Positions 23,963 through 33,307 of a stretch of 64,000 nt of DNA are shown here, one piece after another (position 1 is the stretch's first letter; every line of letters begins with the position of its first letter). The notes beneath the pieces are model-generated. The model saw only the letters and a list, made by a program, of their open reading frames with translations. It had not been told where the DNA came from and did not search any database. Origin of the DNA: Kiloniellaceae bacterium (GTDB taxonomy: Bacteria > Pseudomonadota > Alphaproteobacteria > Kiloniellales > J153); NCBI GenBank assembly GCA_021776115.1, contig JAJFGN010000010.1, positions 1 through 64,000 on the forward strand, in the 5' to 3' direction. Both the position numbers and the translations under genes were made by a program.

Positions 23963-23989
23963 CCCTGGGAGTGAAAACGCTTTTTTGGC

Positions 23990-24973
23990 TTAGGAACCGT
24001 CAGCCAGACTCAGGGCTTTGTCGACCATCTTCTTGCCTCCAGGCACCGCGGCCGCGTAGTCCTTGTAGATCCCAGCGCTGGCCTTAACGAAGGCAGCCTT
24101 ATCGGCGGTATTGACCTGCATTCCACCGGACTTGAGCTTGTTCAGCAGATCGGTTTCCAGGGCCGCGGCCGTCTGATGGACGAAGGCCTGCGTTTCCTTG
24201 GCGATCTTTTCCAATTCGGCGCGGATGTCGGCGGGTAAGCTATCCCATTTCTTCTTTCCGACCAGCACATAGGCTGGGGTGTAAACGTGCCCGGTAAGGG
24301 AAAGGTATTTCTGAACCTCCTGGAACTTGGCGCTGTAGATCTGGGCGAAGGGGTTTTCTTGGCCGTCGATCACGCCCGTCTTGAGTGCGGTGAAGACCTC
24401 GGAGAACGCCATCGGGGTCGGGTTCGCGCCGTAGGACTTGAACATCTTTACCCGCCAGGCGCCTTTGGGTGTGCGTAGCTTAATACCCTGAAGGTCCGCC
24501 GGTTGATCGATCGGGCGCAGGTTGTTGGTGATGTGGCGGAAGCCGTTCTCCCACACAGCCAAAACCTTGTAGCCTTTGGCTTCGGCGGAAGGCGCGATCT
24601 CGGACCAGAAAATCTCTTTCTCTATCCGCTTCATGTGGTCGCGGTTTTGGACCAAGTACGGCATCTCGAACAGGCCGAATTGATCGCTGACTGTCGACAT
24701 GACGCTGGACGGCAAGGAAAAATCGACAGTGCCGAGCTTCAGCTTCTGCAGCAACTCCTTATCCTTGCCGAGTTGGCTCGAGCCGAAGGTCACGATTTTG
24801 ACCTTACCCTTCATCTGGTCGTTAACGCGCTTGGCGAATTCGTTGACTGAGGTCTCGAAAAGCGAGCCCGGCGCGCCGACGTGGCCGAACTTCAATTCCG
24901 TTTCCGCGGCCATTGCCGGCCCGGCGAGAAAACCGACCACCGCGGCCGTGCTCAATATTTTAAATAGGCGCAT
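23990..24973 (-). CDS. dctP: TRAP transporter substrate-binding protein DctP
   Basis: A 327-residue periplasmic protein with a signal peptide ending AMA (residue 22). The DctP family signature is visible as GFRHITNNLRPIDQPADLQGIKLRTPK (in two parts, about 145-171), including the conserved Arg that binds the carboxylate, and FSEVFTALKTGVIDGQENP. A strong GGAGG site precedes the ATG. It confers specificity on the DctQM permease; the ligand is some carboxylate, perhaps the acid handled by the CoA-transferase. Confidence 0.94.
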   Translation of the reverse strand: MRLFKILSTAAVVGFLAGPAMAAETELKFGHVGAPGSLFETSVNEFAKRVNDQMKGKVKIVTFGSSQLGKDKELLQKLKLGTVDFSLPSSVMSTVSDQFGLFEMPYLVQNRDHMKRIEKEIFWSEIAPSAEAKGYKVLAVWENGFRHITNNLRPIDQPADLQGIKLRTPKGAWRVKMFKSYGANPTPMAFSEVFTALKTGVIDGQENPFAQIYSAKFQEVQKYLSLTGHVYTPAYVLVGKKKWDSLPADIRAELEKIAKETQAFVHQTAAALETDLLNKLKSGGMQVNTADKAAFVKASAGIYKDYAAAVPGGKKMVDKALSLADGS

Positions 24974-25006
24974 TTTGTCCTCCTGTTCGGTTTGTTATTT
25001 CAGTTT

Positions 25007-26230
25007 TCACGACGCGCGGGCTTTCTCCGTAACCTCCCACGCTTTCCCTTCGTCCTGCGCGGCGGTTTCGCCGCTTAGAAAATCCATGGCGACCTGAACG
25101 CCGCCCTTACCATGCGGCACGCCAGCCGCGGTTAGCCCCATCTCCACCCCCGCCAGGGTGCCTGCCAGCATGAGATCGTTGAAATCGCCCAGATGGCCGA
25201 TCCGGAACACCTTGCCCTGCAGCTTACCCAGGCCGTTGCCCAACGACATGTTGAAGCGTTCCAGCGTGGTCTTGCGGAAGGCGTCGGCATCGTGCCCGGC
25301 CGGCATCAGGACGGCGGTCAGGGAGCCACTGTACTCCGCCGGGTCGAGGCACAGCACCTCCAGTCCCCAGGCGCGCACCGCGCGGCGCGTTGCCTCGGCA
25401 TGGCGGGCATGGCGCGCGAAGACATTGTCCAAGCCCTCCTCCTGCAGCATGCGAATTGCCTCGCGCAGGCCATACAGAAGATTGGTCGCCGGCGTGTAGG
25501 GAAAATAGCCAGTTTCATTGGCGTTCAACATCTCCTGCCAATCCCAATAGGACCGGGTAAGGCGAGCCGATTTTCCTGCTTTGAGCGCCTTCTCGCTGAC
25601 CGCATTGAAGCTCAAGCCCGGTGGCAGCATCAGGCCCTTCTGAGACCCGGCGACCGTGACATCGACGCCCCATTCGTCATGCCGGTAGTCGATGGAGGCG
25701 AGCGAGGAAATGGTGTCGACGAAGAACAAGGCGGGATGCCCGGCGCGGTCGATCGCCGCGCGGACGGCGCCGACCCGGCTGGCAACTCCTGTCGAGGTCT
25801 CGTTGTGGACCATGCAGACGCCCTTGATCTCCTGGGCCCGGTCTTCGCCCAACCTGGCCTCCACGGCCTCGGGGTCGACGCCGTGCCGCCAGTCGCCGGG
25901 CACGTACTCGACCTCAAGGCCCAGGCGCTCCGCAAGACGGTTCCACAAGGTGGCGAAATGTCCGGTCTCGAACATGAGGACCTTGTCGCCGGGTGAGAGG
26001 GTGTTGACGAGCGCCGCTTCCCACGCGCCGGTGCCCGAGGCGGGATAGATCACGACCGGCCCCGCAGTCTTGAATATCGATCCCAGGCCCGCCAGAACCT
26101 CGCGGCCGAGGGCCCCAAAGTCGGGCCCACGGTGGTCTATGGTCGGATGGTCTATCGCCCGCAAGATACGGTCAGGCACATTGGTCGGGCCGGGGATTTG
26201 CAAGAAGTGGCGCCCCCTGTGTCTTGTCAT
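25007..26230 (-). CDS. serine-glyoxylate-type aminotransferase (class V)
   Basis: A 407-residue PLP enzyme of the alanine/serine-glyoxylate aminotransferase family. LQIPGPTNVPDRILRAI opens the domain, MVHNETSTGV is the family motif near 148, and the PLP Lys lies in VAGSQKGLMLPPGL (about 198-211). It is close to the bacterial SgaA group, which makes glycine and hydroxypyruvate from serine and glyoxylate. The ATG at 26230 (AGGG 9 bases upstream) is preferred over an in-frame codon at 26299, which adds an unrelated segment. Upstream of the TRAP genes on the same strand; divergent from the FAD dehydrogenase. Confidence 0.88.
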   Translation of the reverse strand: MTRHRGRHFLQIPGPTNVPDRILRAIDHPTIDHRGPDFGALGREVLAGLGSIFKTAGPVVIYPASGTGAWEAALVNTLSPGDKVLMFETGHFATLWNRLAERLGLEVEYVPGDWRHGVDPEAVEARLGEDRAQEIKGVCMVHNETSTGVASRVGAVRAAIDRAGHPALFFVDTISSLASIDYRHDEWGVDVTVAGSQKGLMLPPGLSFNAVSEKALKAGKSARLTRSYWDWQEMLNANETGYFPYTPATNLLYGLREAIRMLQEEGLDNVFARHARHAEATRRAVRAWGLEVLCLDPAEYSGSLTAVLMPAGHDADAFRKTTLERFNMSLGNGLGKLQGKVFRIGHLGDFNDLMLAGTLAGVEMGLTAAGVPHGKGGVQVAMDFLSGETAAQDEGKAWEVTEKARAS

Positions 26231-26525
26231 ATCTGTCTGTCCCTGCAAATTGGGCGATGAGCCCGGATCGTTGTCCTCAGCCAAGCACATTATGCGCATA
26301 ACGCATAGCGCTTACCTTGCCGCGCATCGTGTTTTGAATTATGCATACATCGAAGCGGCGATCAACGCGGTTAATACGATGTGCGAAGATCCATTTTATT
26401 GTAGTTTAAACAATATGTTATATGGTAAACGATAGCGATCGAATGAACGAACTTCACGATTTACTTCTGCATGCAAAATGTTATTGCGGCAGAAACGCCC
26501 AATTTTCACCGCTGGGACATGCTGA
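26231..26525. promoter_or_regulatory. divergent control region with two palindromes
   Basis: 295 bases between the divergent aminotransferase and FAD dehydrogenase genes. It holds TATTGT-N7-ACAATA (26397-26415), shaped like the short inverted repeats bound by FCD-type GntR regulators, and a perfect 10-bp palindrome TATGCGCATA (26291-26300). A GntR gene lies downstream at 29492 and could act here. No gene is seen in the gap. Confidence 0.5.
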
Positions 26526-29477
26526 ATGAGCGCAGTGGCGGCGGATGCCGCTAAGATCGCGACCCGAGGAAGGGGCCGAATTGGCGACAGCACCCTCGCC
26601 CGGCGCTTGAGCCGCGAAATCGCCGGCGAGGTCCTTTTCGATGCCTTCAGCCGGGGCCGCTATAGCACCGACGCCTCGATTTATCAGATCGAGCCGATCG
26701 GGGTCGTGGTGCCCCGTGACGAGCAGGACGTGCGCAGATGTATTCAAGTCGCGGCCGAGGAAGGGATCCCTCTCCTGCCCCGCGGCGGCGGCACCTCGCA
26801 GTGCGGCCAGACCGTCGGCGAGGCCCTGATCGTCGATGTGAGCAAGCACCTGAACCGGGTGCTGGAGATCGATGCCGAGGCACGCCGCGCCAGGGTGCAG
26901 CCGGGCTTGGTCCTCGACCACCTGAATGCGGCCCTAAAACCGCATGGCTTGTTCTTTCCGGTCGATGTCTCGACCAGCAGCCGGGCGACCCTCGGCGGTA
27001 TGGCCGGGAACAATAGCTGCGGCGCCCGGTCTATTCGCTATGGAACCATGCGGCGCAACGTGCGCGCCATCGACGCCATTCTCATGAACGGTGAACAAGC
27101 GACCTTCGGCGAGATGCCAGCCAAACCGGGCGACCGGGAAAACGGCTCGGAACCTGCGATCGAACTGACCGAGCGCTTGCTATCGCTCGGCCAGCGCGAG
27201 GCGGATGAAATCGCGGCCCGTTTCCCCAAGTTGCACCGGCGGGTCGGCGGCTACAACATAGATGCCCTAACCGGCAACACGCCGATCAATCTCAGCCACC
27301 TCCTGGTCGGCTCGGAGGGCACCCTCGCCTTCTCGACCGCGATCGAACTCGATCTACAGCCGATCCCACCCCACAAGGTACTGGGTGTCTGCCACTTCCC
27401 AAGCTTCTATCAGGCGATGGATGCGACCCGGCACATCGTCGCCCTGAATCCCGCGGCGGTCGAGCTGGTCGACCGCACCATGATCGAGCTGGCCCGCGAC
27501 ATCCCCTTGTTCCGCGCCACCCTGGACCGCTTCGTTGTCGGCGCGCCGGAGGCCCTGTTGCTGGTCGAATTCGCTGGCGAGGACCACGCCGCGCAGTTAC
27601 ACGATCTGGCGCGCCTTGACGAACTCATGGGTTCGCTCGGTTTTCCCGGCGCGGTTGTCGAGGCGGTCGAGCCTTCGTTCCAGAGTGCCATCTGGGAAGT
27701 CCGCAAGGCCGGCCTGAACATCATGATGTCGATGAAGGGCGACGGAAAGCCGGTCTCCTTCATCGAAGATTGCGCCGTGCCGCTGGATGACCTGGCCGAC
27801 TACACCGACCGCCTGACCAAGGTCTTTCATAAGCACGGCACGACCGGCACCTGGTATGCCCACGCCTCGGAAGGCTGCCTGCACGTTCGCCCGATCCTCA
27901 ACCTGAAATTGGAGGCCGACGCCAAGAAGATGCGCGCCATCGCCGAGGAGACCTTTGCCATGGTGCGCGAGTACAAGGGCTCGCACTCGGGCGAGCACGG
28001 CGACGGCCTGGTGCGCTCGGAATTCCACGAACCCATGTTCGGGACGCGCATGGTGCGCAGCTTCGAGGAGGTCAAGGACGCCTTCGATCCGGCCGGCCTC
28101 CTCAACCCCGGCAAGGTCGTCCGTTCTACGCGCATGGACGACCGCGGTTTATTCCGTTTCAAGCCGGATTATAAGCTTCGGCCCCTCGATACCGCGCTCG
28201 ACTGGTCGGAATGGGGCAGCTTGGGCGGCGCGGTCGAGATGTGCAACAATAACGGCGCCTGCCGCAAGTTCGACACCGCTGTCATGTGCCCCTCCTACCG
28301 CGTGACCGGCGACGAGCAGCACCTGACGCGCGGCCGCGCCAATAGCCTTCGCCTCGCCCTCTCCGGACAGCTTGGGCCCGACGCCCTGACCTCCGACGAT
28401 ATGCTGGAGACTCTCAAACTCTGTGTCGGCTGCAAGGGCTGCAAGCGCGAATGCCCGACTGGCGTCGACATGGCGCGGATGAAGACCGAGGTTTTGTACC
28501 AACGCGCCAAGAAGCGTGGCGTCCCGCTGCGCGAACGCTTGGTCGCCAACCTGCCCCGTTACGGGCCCTGGCTTAGTGCTCTGGCGCCGCTCGCCAACAT
28601 GCGCGACCGTGTGCCGGGGCTGGCCGCGCTGAGCGAGCGCCTGCTTGGCCTTAGCGCGCGGCGCAGTCTGCCGCTTTGGCGGCGCGACCGTTTCGCTCCG
28701 GTGAAACCAGAGACCGGGAACCCGGACGGGCGCGAGGTGGTACTGTTGGCGGACACCTTCAACACCTATTTCGAGCCCGAGAACCTGCGCGCCGCCGTGA
28801 CGGTGTTGCGCACGGCGGGGTATCGCCTCCACCTGGCACAGCCAAAAAGCGGCGGACGGCCCTTGTGCTGCGGCCGGACCTACCTGGCCGCGGGCATGGT
28901 CGACGAGGCGCGCGCGGAGGCGCGGCGGACCCTGGAGGCCGTCCTGCCCTTCGCCGCCCGCGGCGTCCCGGTGGTCGGTTTGGAGCCCTCTTGCCTGCTG
29001 ACCCTGCGCGACGAGTTCAAAGTCATGCTGCCCGGCGCGCAGAGCGAAACCCTGGCCGGCCAGGCAATGTTGCTCGAGGAATTCCTGGCTGCCGAGCACG
29101 AAGCCGGCCACTTGGATCTCGACCTCGAGCAACTTGAGCCGGCCCGCGCGCTGCTGCACGGCCATTGCCACCAGAAGGCCTTCGCCACCATGCCCGCCCT
29201 TGAGACGGTCCTTGGGTTGGTTCCGGGCCTCGCGGTCGAGACGATCCAGTCGAGCTGTTGCGGTATGGCCGGGGCCTTCGGCTACAATGCCGAGACCTAC
29301 GATTTGTCGATGAAGATGAGCGAACTGGCCTTACTCCCGGCCGTGCGCGCGGCCGAGGCCAATACCTTCGTGGTGGCGAACGGAACCTCTTGTCGCCATC
29401 AAATCAAGGATGGCGCCGGCCGAACGGCCGTGCACATCGCCCGAATCCTGGAGCAAGCGCTCGGCGAGCGGATATAA
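26526..29477 (+). CDS. FAD-linked oxidase with Fe-S domains, YdiJ-like
   Basis: A 983-residue single-chain dehydrogenase. Residues about 50-260 are the FAD_binding_4 domain (VPLLPRGGGTS-type loop, read here as IPLLPRGGGTSQCG), 280-545 the FAD-oxidase C domain, then Fe-S motifs: MCNNNGACRKFD...MCPSY near 575-592 and CVGCKGCKRECPTGVDM near 633-649, and two CCG domains (PLCCGRTYLAAGM near 778; SSCCGMAGAFGY near 911) as in GlcF and YdiJ. The family oxidises D-2-hydroxy acids such as D-lactate or D-2-hydroxyglutarate and passes electrons to the respiratory chain. The GntR gene follows 15 bases later. Confidence 0.92.
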   Translation: MSAVAADAAKIATRGRGRIGDSTLARRLSREIAGEVLFDAFSRGRYSTDASIYQIEPIGVVVPRDEQDVRRCIQVAAEEGIPLLPRGGGTSQCGQTVGEALIVDVSKHLNRVLEIDAEARRARVQPGLVLDHLNAALKPHGLFFPVDVSTSSRATLGGMAGNNSCGARSIRYGTMRRNVRAIDAILMNGEQATFGEMPAKPGDRENGSEPAIELTERLLSLGQREADEIAARFPKLHRRVGGYNIDALTGNTPINLSHLLVGSEGTLAFSTAIELDLQPIPPHKVLGVCHFPSFYQAMDATRHIVALNPAAVELVDRTMIELARDIPLFRATLDRFVVGAPEALLLVEFAGEDHAAQLHDLARLDELMGSLGFPGAVVEAVEPSFQSAIWEVRKAGLNIMMSMKGDGKPVSFIEDCAVPLDDLADYTDRLTKVFHKHGTTGTWYAHASEGCLHVRPILNLKLEADAKKMRAIAEETFAMVREYKGSHSGEHGDGLVRSEFHEPMFGTRMVRSFEEVKDAFDPAGLLNPGKVVRSTRMDDRGLFRFKPDYKLRPLDTALDWSEWGSLGGAVEMCNNNGACRKFDTAVMCPSYRVTGDEQHLTRGRANSLRLALSGQLGPDALTSDDMLETLKLCVGCKGCKRECPTGVDMARMKTEVLYQRAKKRGVPLRERLVANLPRYGPWLSALAPLANMRDRVPGLAALSERLLGLSARRSLPLWRRDRFAPVKPETGNPDGREVVLLADTFNTYFEPENLRAAVTVLRTAGYRLHLAQPKSGGRPLCCGRTYLAAGMVDEARAEARRTLEAVLPFAARGVPVVGLEPSCLLTLRDEFKVMLPGAQSETLAGQAMLLEEFLAAEHEAGHLDLDLEQLEPARALLHGHCHQKAFATMPALETVLGLVPGLAVETIQSSCCGMAGAFGYNAETYDLSMKMSELALLPAVRAAEANTFVVANGTSCRHQIKDGAGRTAVHIARILEQALGERI

Positions 29478-29491
29478 CGGAGCTGCGAGAC

Positions 29492-30235
29492 ATGGAAGAT
29501 GCGAACCTGAACCGACAGCCCGGCGATGCGACGGCCGCAGCAAGTGGATCGCCGGCCACGCGCATCCCGCGCGCCACGCTGCACGACGAATTGGTGGGAG
29601 GCCTGCGCGACCTGATCGTCGAGGGCGAATTGACGCCGGGCACGCGGGTGCCGGAACGCGAACTCTGCACGCGCTTCGGGGTCTCGCGGACACCGCTGCG
29701 CGAAGCGCTCAAGGTCCTCGCCTCGGAAGGGCTGCTGGCGCTCCTGCCCAATCGCGGGGCGCAAGTGACCGGCCTGACCACCGCCGACATCGACGAGATG
29801 TTCCCGGTCATGGGGGCCTTGGAGGCCCTGGCGGGAGAGCTCGCCTGCGCCCGCATCACGGACGAGGAGATCGCGGAAATTAGGGCCCTGCACTACAACA
29901 TGGTGCTTCAATATACGCGCCGCGAACTGCCTGAGTATTTCCGCCTCAACCAAAGTATTCACAAACGCATCCTGGAAATCGCCGGAAATGCAACTCTGAC
30001 GCGCATGTATGCGGGCCTGGCTGGACGGGCGCGCCGGGCCCGCTACGTCGCTAACATGACCAAGGCGCGCTGGGACCAAGCGGTCGAGGAGCATGAGGCG
30101 ATCCTAGACGCTTTGGCCCAACGCGACGGCCCCCGCCTCGCCCGCATTCTGAAGATGCACCTGCAGAACAAGTGCGAGACGGTCAAGGAGTCGCTCTTGG
30201 CCGAGTCCGCCACCGCCCCGAAAACCGATCGCTAG
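29492..30235 (+). CDS. GntR family regulator, FCD type
   Basis: A 247-residue regulator. The winged helix is at about 30-95, with helix-turn-helix ELCTRFGVSRTPLREALKVL, and the all-helical FCD ligand domain follows with metal-site residues in HYNMVLQY, NQSIHKRILE and VEEHEAILDAL (Asp/His positions typical of FCD). The ATG at 29492 follows GGAG by 9 bases; an open frame starting at 29258 overlaps the dehydrogenase and is rejected. It probably controls the neighbouring hydroxy-acid genes in response to a carboxylate. Confidence 0.92.
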   Translation: MEDANLNRQPGDATAAASGSPATRIPRATLHDELVGGLRDLIVEGELTPGTRVPERELCTRFGVSRTPLREALKVLASEGLLALLPNRGAQVTGLTTADIDEMFPVMGALEALAGELACARITDEEIAEIRALHYNMVLQYTRRELPEYFRLNQSIHKRILEIAGNATLTRMYAGLAGRARRARYVANMTKARWDQAVEEHEAILDALAQRDGPRLARILKMHLQNKCETVKESLLAESATAPKTDR

Positions 30236-30281
30236 GCCCGTCTCGACGAGTCGAATTCCACGAACGAACGGATCCAAGGAC

Positions 30282-31289
30282 ATGAACTATCGCAGGCTTG
30301 GCCGCAGCGGCCTTCACGTCTCGCCGATTTGCCTCGGCACCATGATGTTCGGTGACCGCACGGACGAGAAGGTCGCGGGGCGCATCGTCGCCAAGGCGCG
30401 CGAGGCGGGAATCAATTTCATCGACACGGCGGACGTCTACACCAAGGGCGCGTCGGAAGAGATCACCGGCAAGCTCCTAAAGCGGGACCGCGACGCCTGG
30501 GTCCTGGCGACCAAGGCCGGCAATGTCATGGGCGACACCCCCAACATGGGCGGCCTCGGGCGCAAATGGCTGTTGCGCGATATCGAGGACAGCCTAACGC
30601 GCCTAAAAACTGACTACGTCGATATCTATTATCTGCACCGGCCCGACCCCGGCACGCCCCTGGAGGAAACCCTGGGCGCGATCGGCGATATTATCGCCTC
30701 GGGCAAGGCGCGCTATTTCGGCGTCAGCAACTTTCGCGGCTGGGAACACGCGAACATCGCGCGGTTGTGCCAGCTCATGGGCGTGCCTAGCCCGGTGGTC
30801 TCGCAGCCCTACTACAATGCCATGACCCGGGTGCCGGAGGTCGATGTCCTGCCGGCCTGCGCGCATTTCGGCCTCGGTGTCGTACCCTACAGCCCCCTCG
30901 CGCGCGGCGTGCTGACCGGCAAGTATCTGCCCGATGCGGCGCCCGCAGGGGAAAGCCGGGTCGCACGGCAGGACAAGCGCATGATGGAGACCGAGTTCCG
31001 CCAGGAATCCCTGGAGCATGCCCAACAGATCAAGGCGCGGGCCGAGGCGCGCGGTATGACCGCCGGTCAGTTCGCGCTCAACTGGGTTCTGGCCAACCCG
31101 ATCATAACCGCGGTGCTGGCCGGCCCGCGCACCCTGGCGCAGTGGGAGGAATACCTGGGCGCTTTGGCGCACGACTTGACGCTGGAGGACGAGGACTTCA
31201 TCGATTCCCTGGTCACGCCCGGTCACCCCTCCACGCCCGGCTACAACGACCCCAGCTATCCCCTGACCGGCCGGCCGAGGCGGGAGTAG
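30282..31289 (+). CDS. aldo/keto reductase
   Basis: A 335-residue NADPH-dependent reductase of the AKR superfamily: the start MNYRRLGRSGLHVSPICLGTMMFG is typical (shown in parts), with catalytic Asp/Tyr in NFIDTADVYTKGASE (about 46-60), Lys in LATKAGN and His in IYYLHRPDP. It resembles the YghZ/GPR69-like branch. It follows the GntR gene on the same strand by 46 bases; the substrate aldehyde is unknown. Confidence 0.92.
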   Translation: MNYRRLGRSGLHVSPICLGTMMFGDRTDEKVAGRIVAKAREAGINFIDTADVYTKGASEEITGKLLKRDRDAWVLATKAGNVMGDTPNMGGLGRKWLLRDIEDSLTRLKTDYVDIYYLHRPDPGTPLEETLGAIGDIIASGKARYFGVSNFRGWEHANIARLCQLMGVPSPVVSQPYYNAMTRVPEVDVLPACAHFGLGVVPYSPLARGVLTGKYLPDAAPAGESRVARQDKRMMETEFRQESLEHAQQIKARAEARGMTAGQFALNWVLANPIITAVLAGPRTLAQWEEYLGALAHDLTLEDEDFIDSLVTPGHPSTPGYNDPSYPLTGRPRRE

Positions 31290-31380
31290 GAGGCCCTGGG
31301 ACCCTGGACACCCCCGCCCGGCTCCGGCAGTCTGCCGCCCGTGCCCGGATTCCTGCCCGCCCCCAATCAGCTATCGCCCC

Positions 31381-31797
31381 ATGCCGGATAGTCCACCCCC
31401 CGACCGACCGCCGTTGCACGGCCCCTTTGCCGGCGTCGTGGGATATGAGCTCAGCGATTGGACGGAAGACCGCGCGGTCGTAACCTTGCAGATCGACGAC
31501 CGCCATATGAACCGCAGCGGTATCCTCCACGGCGGGGTCATGGCCACCCTCATCGACAGCGCCTGCGGCTTCGCCGGTTGTTACCGCGCACCGCCCCAGG
31601 CCAAGCGGCGGGCCATGACGCTATCTCTGCACAGCCAGTTCCTAGGTGCGGTTCTGCCCGGCGCTACACTCACTGCCGAAGCCACGAAGACCGGCGGCGG
31701 AAAACAAATTTTCTTCTCGTCGTGCGAGGTGCGCGACCAAGACGGAAACCTAGTCGGGCGCGGCGATGGGACTTTCCGTTACCGAAGCGAACGCTGA
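31381..31797 (+). CDS. PaaI-family acyl-CoA thioesterase
   Basis: A 138-residue hotdog-fold protein. NRSGILHGGVMATLIDSACGFA is the PaaI signature: the HGG turn and the Asp/Ser region of the active site at about 44-60 (listed in two parts). Such proteins hydrolyse small or aromatic acyl-CoA. It ends convergently just before thiE. Confidence 0.87.
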   Translation: MPDSPPPDRPPLHGPFAGVVGYELSDWTEDRAVVTLQIDDRHMNRSGILHGGVMATLIDSACGFAGCYRAPPQAKRRAMTLSLHSQFLGAVLPGATLTAEATKTGGGKQIFFSSCEVRDQDGNLVGRGDGTFRYRSER

Positions 31798-31806
31798 CAC
31801 CCTGGT

Positions 31807-32463
31807 CTAGCTAGCAACCTTGGCCCGACCCAAGTCAATGGCTTGACGCAAGTTTCGAGCCGCAACTTCCGGATCGCGCGCGCCGCAAATAGCTGAAACC
31901 ACCGCGATACCCGCGACCCCGCTTGCCATGACCGCCTCCGCCTGCTTGGCGCCAATCCCACCGATGGCAACGACAGGTAGCGGAATCCGCTCTTTCAGCG
32001 CCATCAAACCCTGGATGCCGATCGGCGCCCCGGCATCCGGCTTGGTCGCGGTTGGATAGACCGAGCCAACACCGGCGTAGTCGGCCAAGGCCGGATCGAC
32101 CAAGGCCGCCTCATCCGGGGTGCCGGCGGAGACACCGACAATCATATCCGGGCCCAAGGCGGCGCGTGCCTGTGCGGCATCGATGTCATCCGTGCCGAGG
32201 TGAACGCCGTCCGCCCCCGCAGCCAAGGCGACCTTTATACGATCATTGATTATCAGTGGAATTCCATAAGGGTGCAGGCGTTCTTTGATTTCACGAGCCA
32301 ATTCGATCATGGCCCCGTCCGGCAAGGATTTCTCACGTAGCTGAACCAGGGTCACACCGCCGCGCGCGGCGGCCACGATCACCTCGACCAGCCGCCGGCC
32401 AGGCGCGGCCGCACTGCCGGCCACCAAATACAGCGTGAGATCGAACCTGGGTCGCGCGCCCAT
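31807..32463 (-). CDS. thiE: thiamine-phosphate synthase
   Basis: A 218-residue TIM barrel joining the pyrimidine and thiazole precursors of thiamine. Visible motifs are VTLVQLREKSLPDG (substrate and diphosphate binding), IINDRIKVALAAGADGVHLG, and VAIGGIGAKQA near the C-terminus. The ATG at 32463 follows GGAG by 8 bases and is preferred to an upstream in-frame start at 32490. No TPP riboswitch was found upstream. Confidence 0.92.
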   Translation of the reverse strand: MGARPRFDLTLYLVAGSAAAPGRRLVEVIVAAARGGVTLVQLREKSLPDGAMIELAREIKERLHPYGIPLIINDRIKVALAAGADGVHLGTDDIDAAQARAALGPDMIVGVSAGTPDEAALVDPALADYAGVGSVYPTATKPDAGAPIGIQGLMALKERIPLPVVAIGGIGAKQAEAVMASGVAGIAVVSAICGARDPEVAARNLRQAIDLGRAKVAS

Positions 32464-32511
32464 ACCGGAATCTCCCTTGCGGCGGCCCATTTGCGAGTCC
32501 GCTCACCAGCC

Positions 32512-32524
32512 GATATCTGATATC
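32512..32524. promoter_or_regulatory. paired GATATC palindrome between thiE and pyrE
   Basis: GATATC-T-GATATC is two copies of a perfect palindrome in tandem, in the 118-base gap between divergent thiE and pyrE. It could be an operator, but no factor is known and chance is possible. Confidence 0.2.
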
Positions 32525-32581
32525 TAGGGACGAGCCAAGCCCCAGCAATCTATCGAGACCGGCATCCTACCGAGAGTCGAA

Positions 32582-33274
32582 ATGTCCGAAATCACCGAAA
32601 CGTCCCGCGCGACCGTGGCGAGCCTGATGGAGATCGAGGCGATTCTATTCCGTCCGGACGATCCCTTCACCTTCACCTCGGGCCGCGCCAGCCCGGTCTA
32701 CGTCGATTGCCGTAAGATCATCTCCTTCCCCAAGGTTCGCGGTCACCTAATGGACCTGGCGGTCGACATGGTGGGGCGGGAGGTTGGGCGCGGCGAGATC
32801 GACGTGATCGCCGGCGGCGAGACCGCGGGTATCCCCTTCGCCGCCTGGATTGCCGAGCGCCTAGACTTGCCGATGATATACGTGCGCAAGAAACCCAAGG
32901 GCTTTGGCCGCGACGCGCAGATCGAAGGAACCTTCGAGGACGGCGCGCGCGTTCTGCTGGTCGAGGATCTGGCAACCGACGGAGGCTCGAAGCTCAATTT
33001 CGTCGAGGCAATTCGCAAGGCAGGCGGAAAGGTCGCCGACACTTTCGTCATTTTCCACTACGGTATTTTCCCGCAAGGCATCGCCATGCTGGCGGAACGC
33101 GGTGTCCGCCTGCATGCGCTGGCCACCTGGTGGGACGCCTTGACGGTGGCGCAGGAGCGCGGCTACCTCTCAGAGGCCGGGCTAGCCACCGTACGCGACT
33201 TTCTCAAAGATCCGGAAGCCTGGTCGGCCGCGCACGGCGGCAAGCCCGGCATGGAACGGGGAGCCAGAAAGTAG
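32582..33274 (+). CDS. pyrE: orotate phosphoribosyltransferase
   Basis: A 230-residue pyrimidine biosynthesis enzyme that makes OMP from orotate and PRPP. The PRPP-binding motif [14 protein letters not shown] (about 124-137) is clear, and [16 protein letters not shown] near 31-46 and [17 protein letters not shown] near 101-117 match the alphaproteobacterial PyrE branch. Confidence 0.94.
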   Translation: MSEITETSRATVASLMEIEAILFRPDDPFTFTSGRASPVYVDCRKIISFPKVRGHLMDLAVDMVGREVGRGEIDVIAGGETAGIPFAAWIAERLDLPMIYVRKKPKGFGRDAQIEGTFEDGARVLLVEDLATDGGSKLNFVEAIRKAGGKVADTFVIFHYGIFPQGIAMLAERGVRLHALATWWDALTVAQERGYLSEAGLATVRDFLKDPEAWSAAHGGKPGMERGARK

Positions 33275-33307
33275 GCTCGACATGAAATCACCCAGAGGGA
33301 CAGGGCG

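Noticed and set aside
28149-29171. Minus-strand open frame of 340 codons in the FAD/Fe-S gene
   Set aside because: Antisense to the CCG and Fe-S motifs of the plus-strand gene; composition is Gln/Ala/Arg-biased.
32464-32581. TPP riboswitch upstream of thiE
   Set aside because: None of the conserved riboswitch segments (such as CTGAGA or the second stem core) is present in the short gap.
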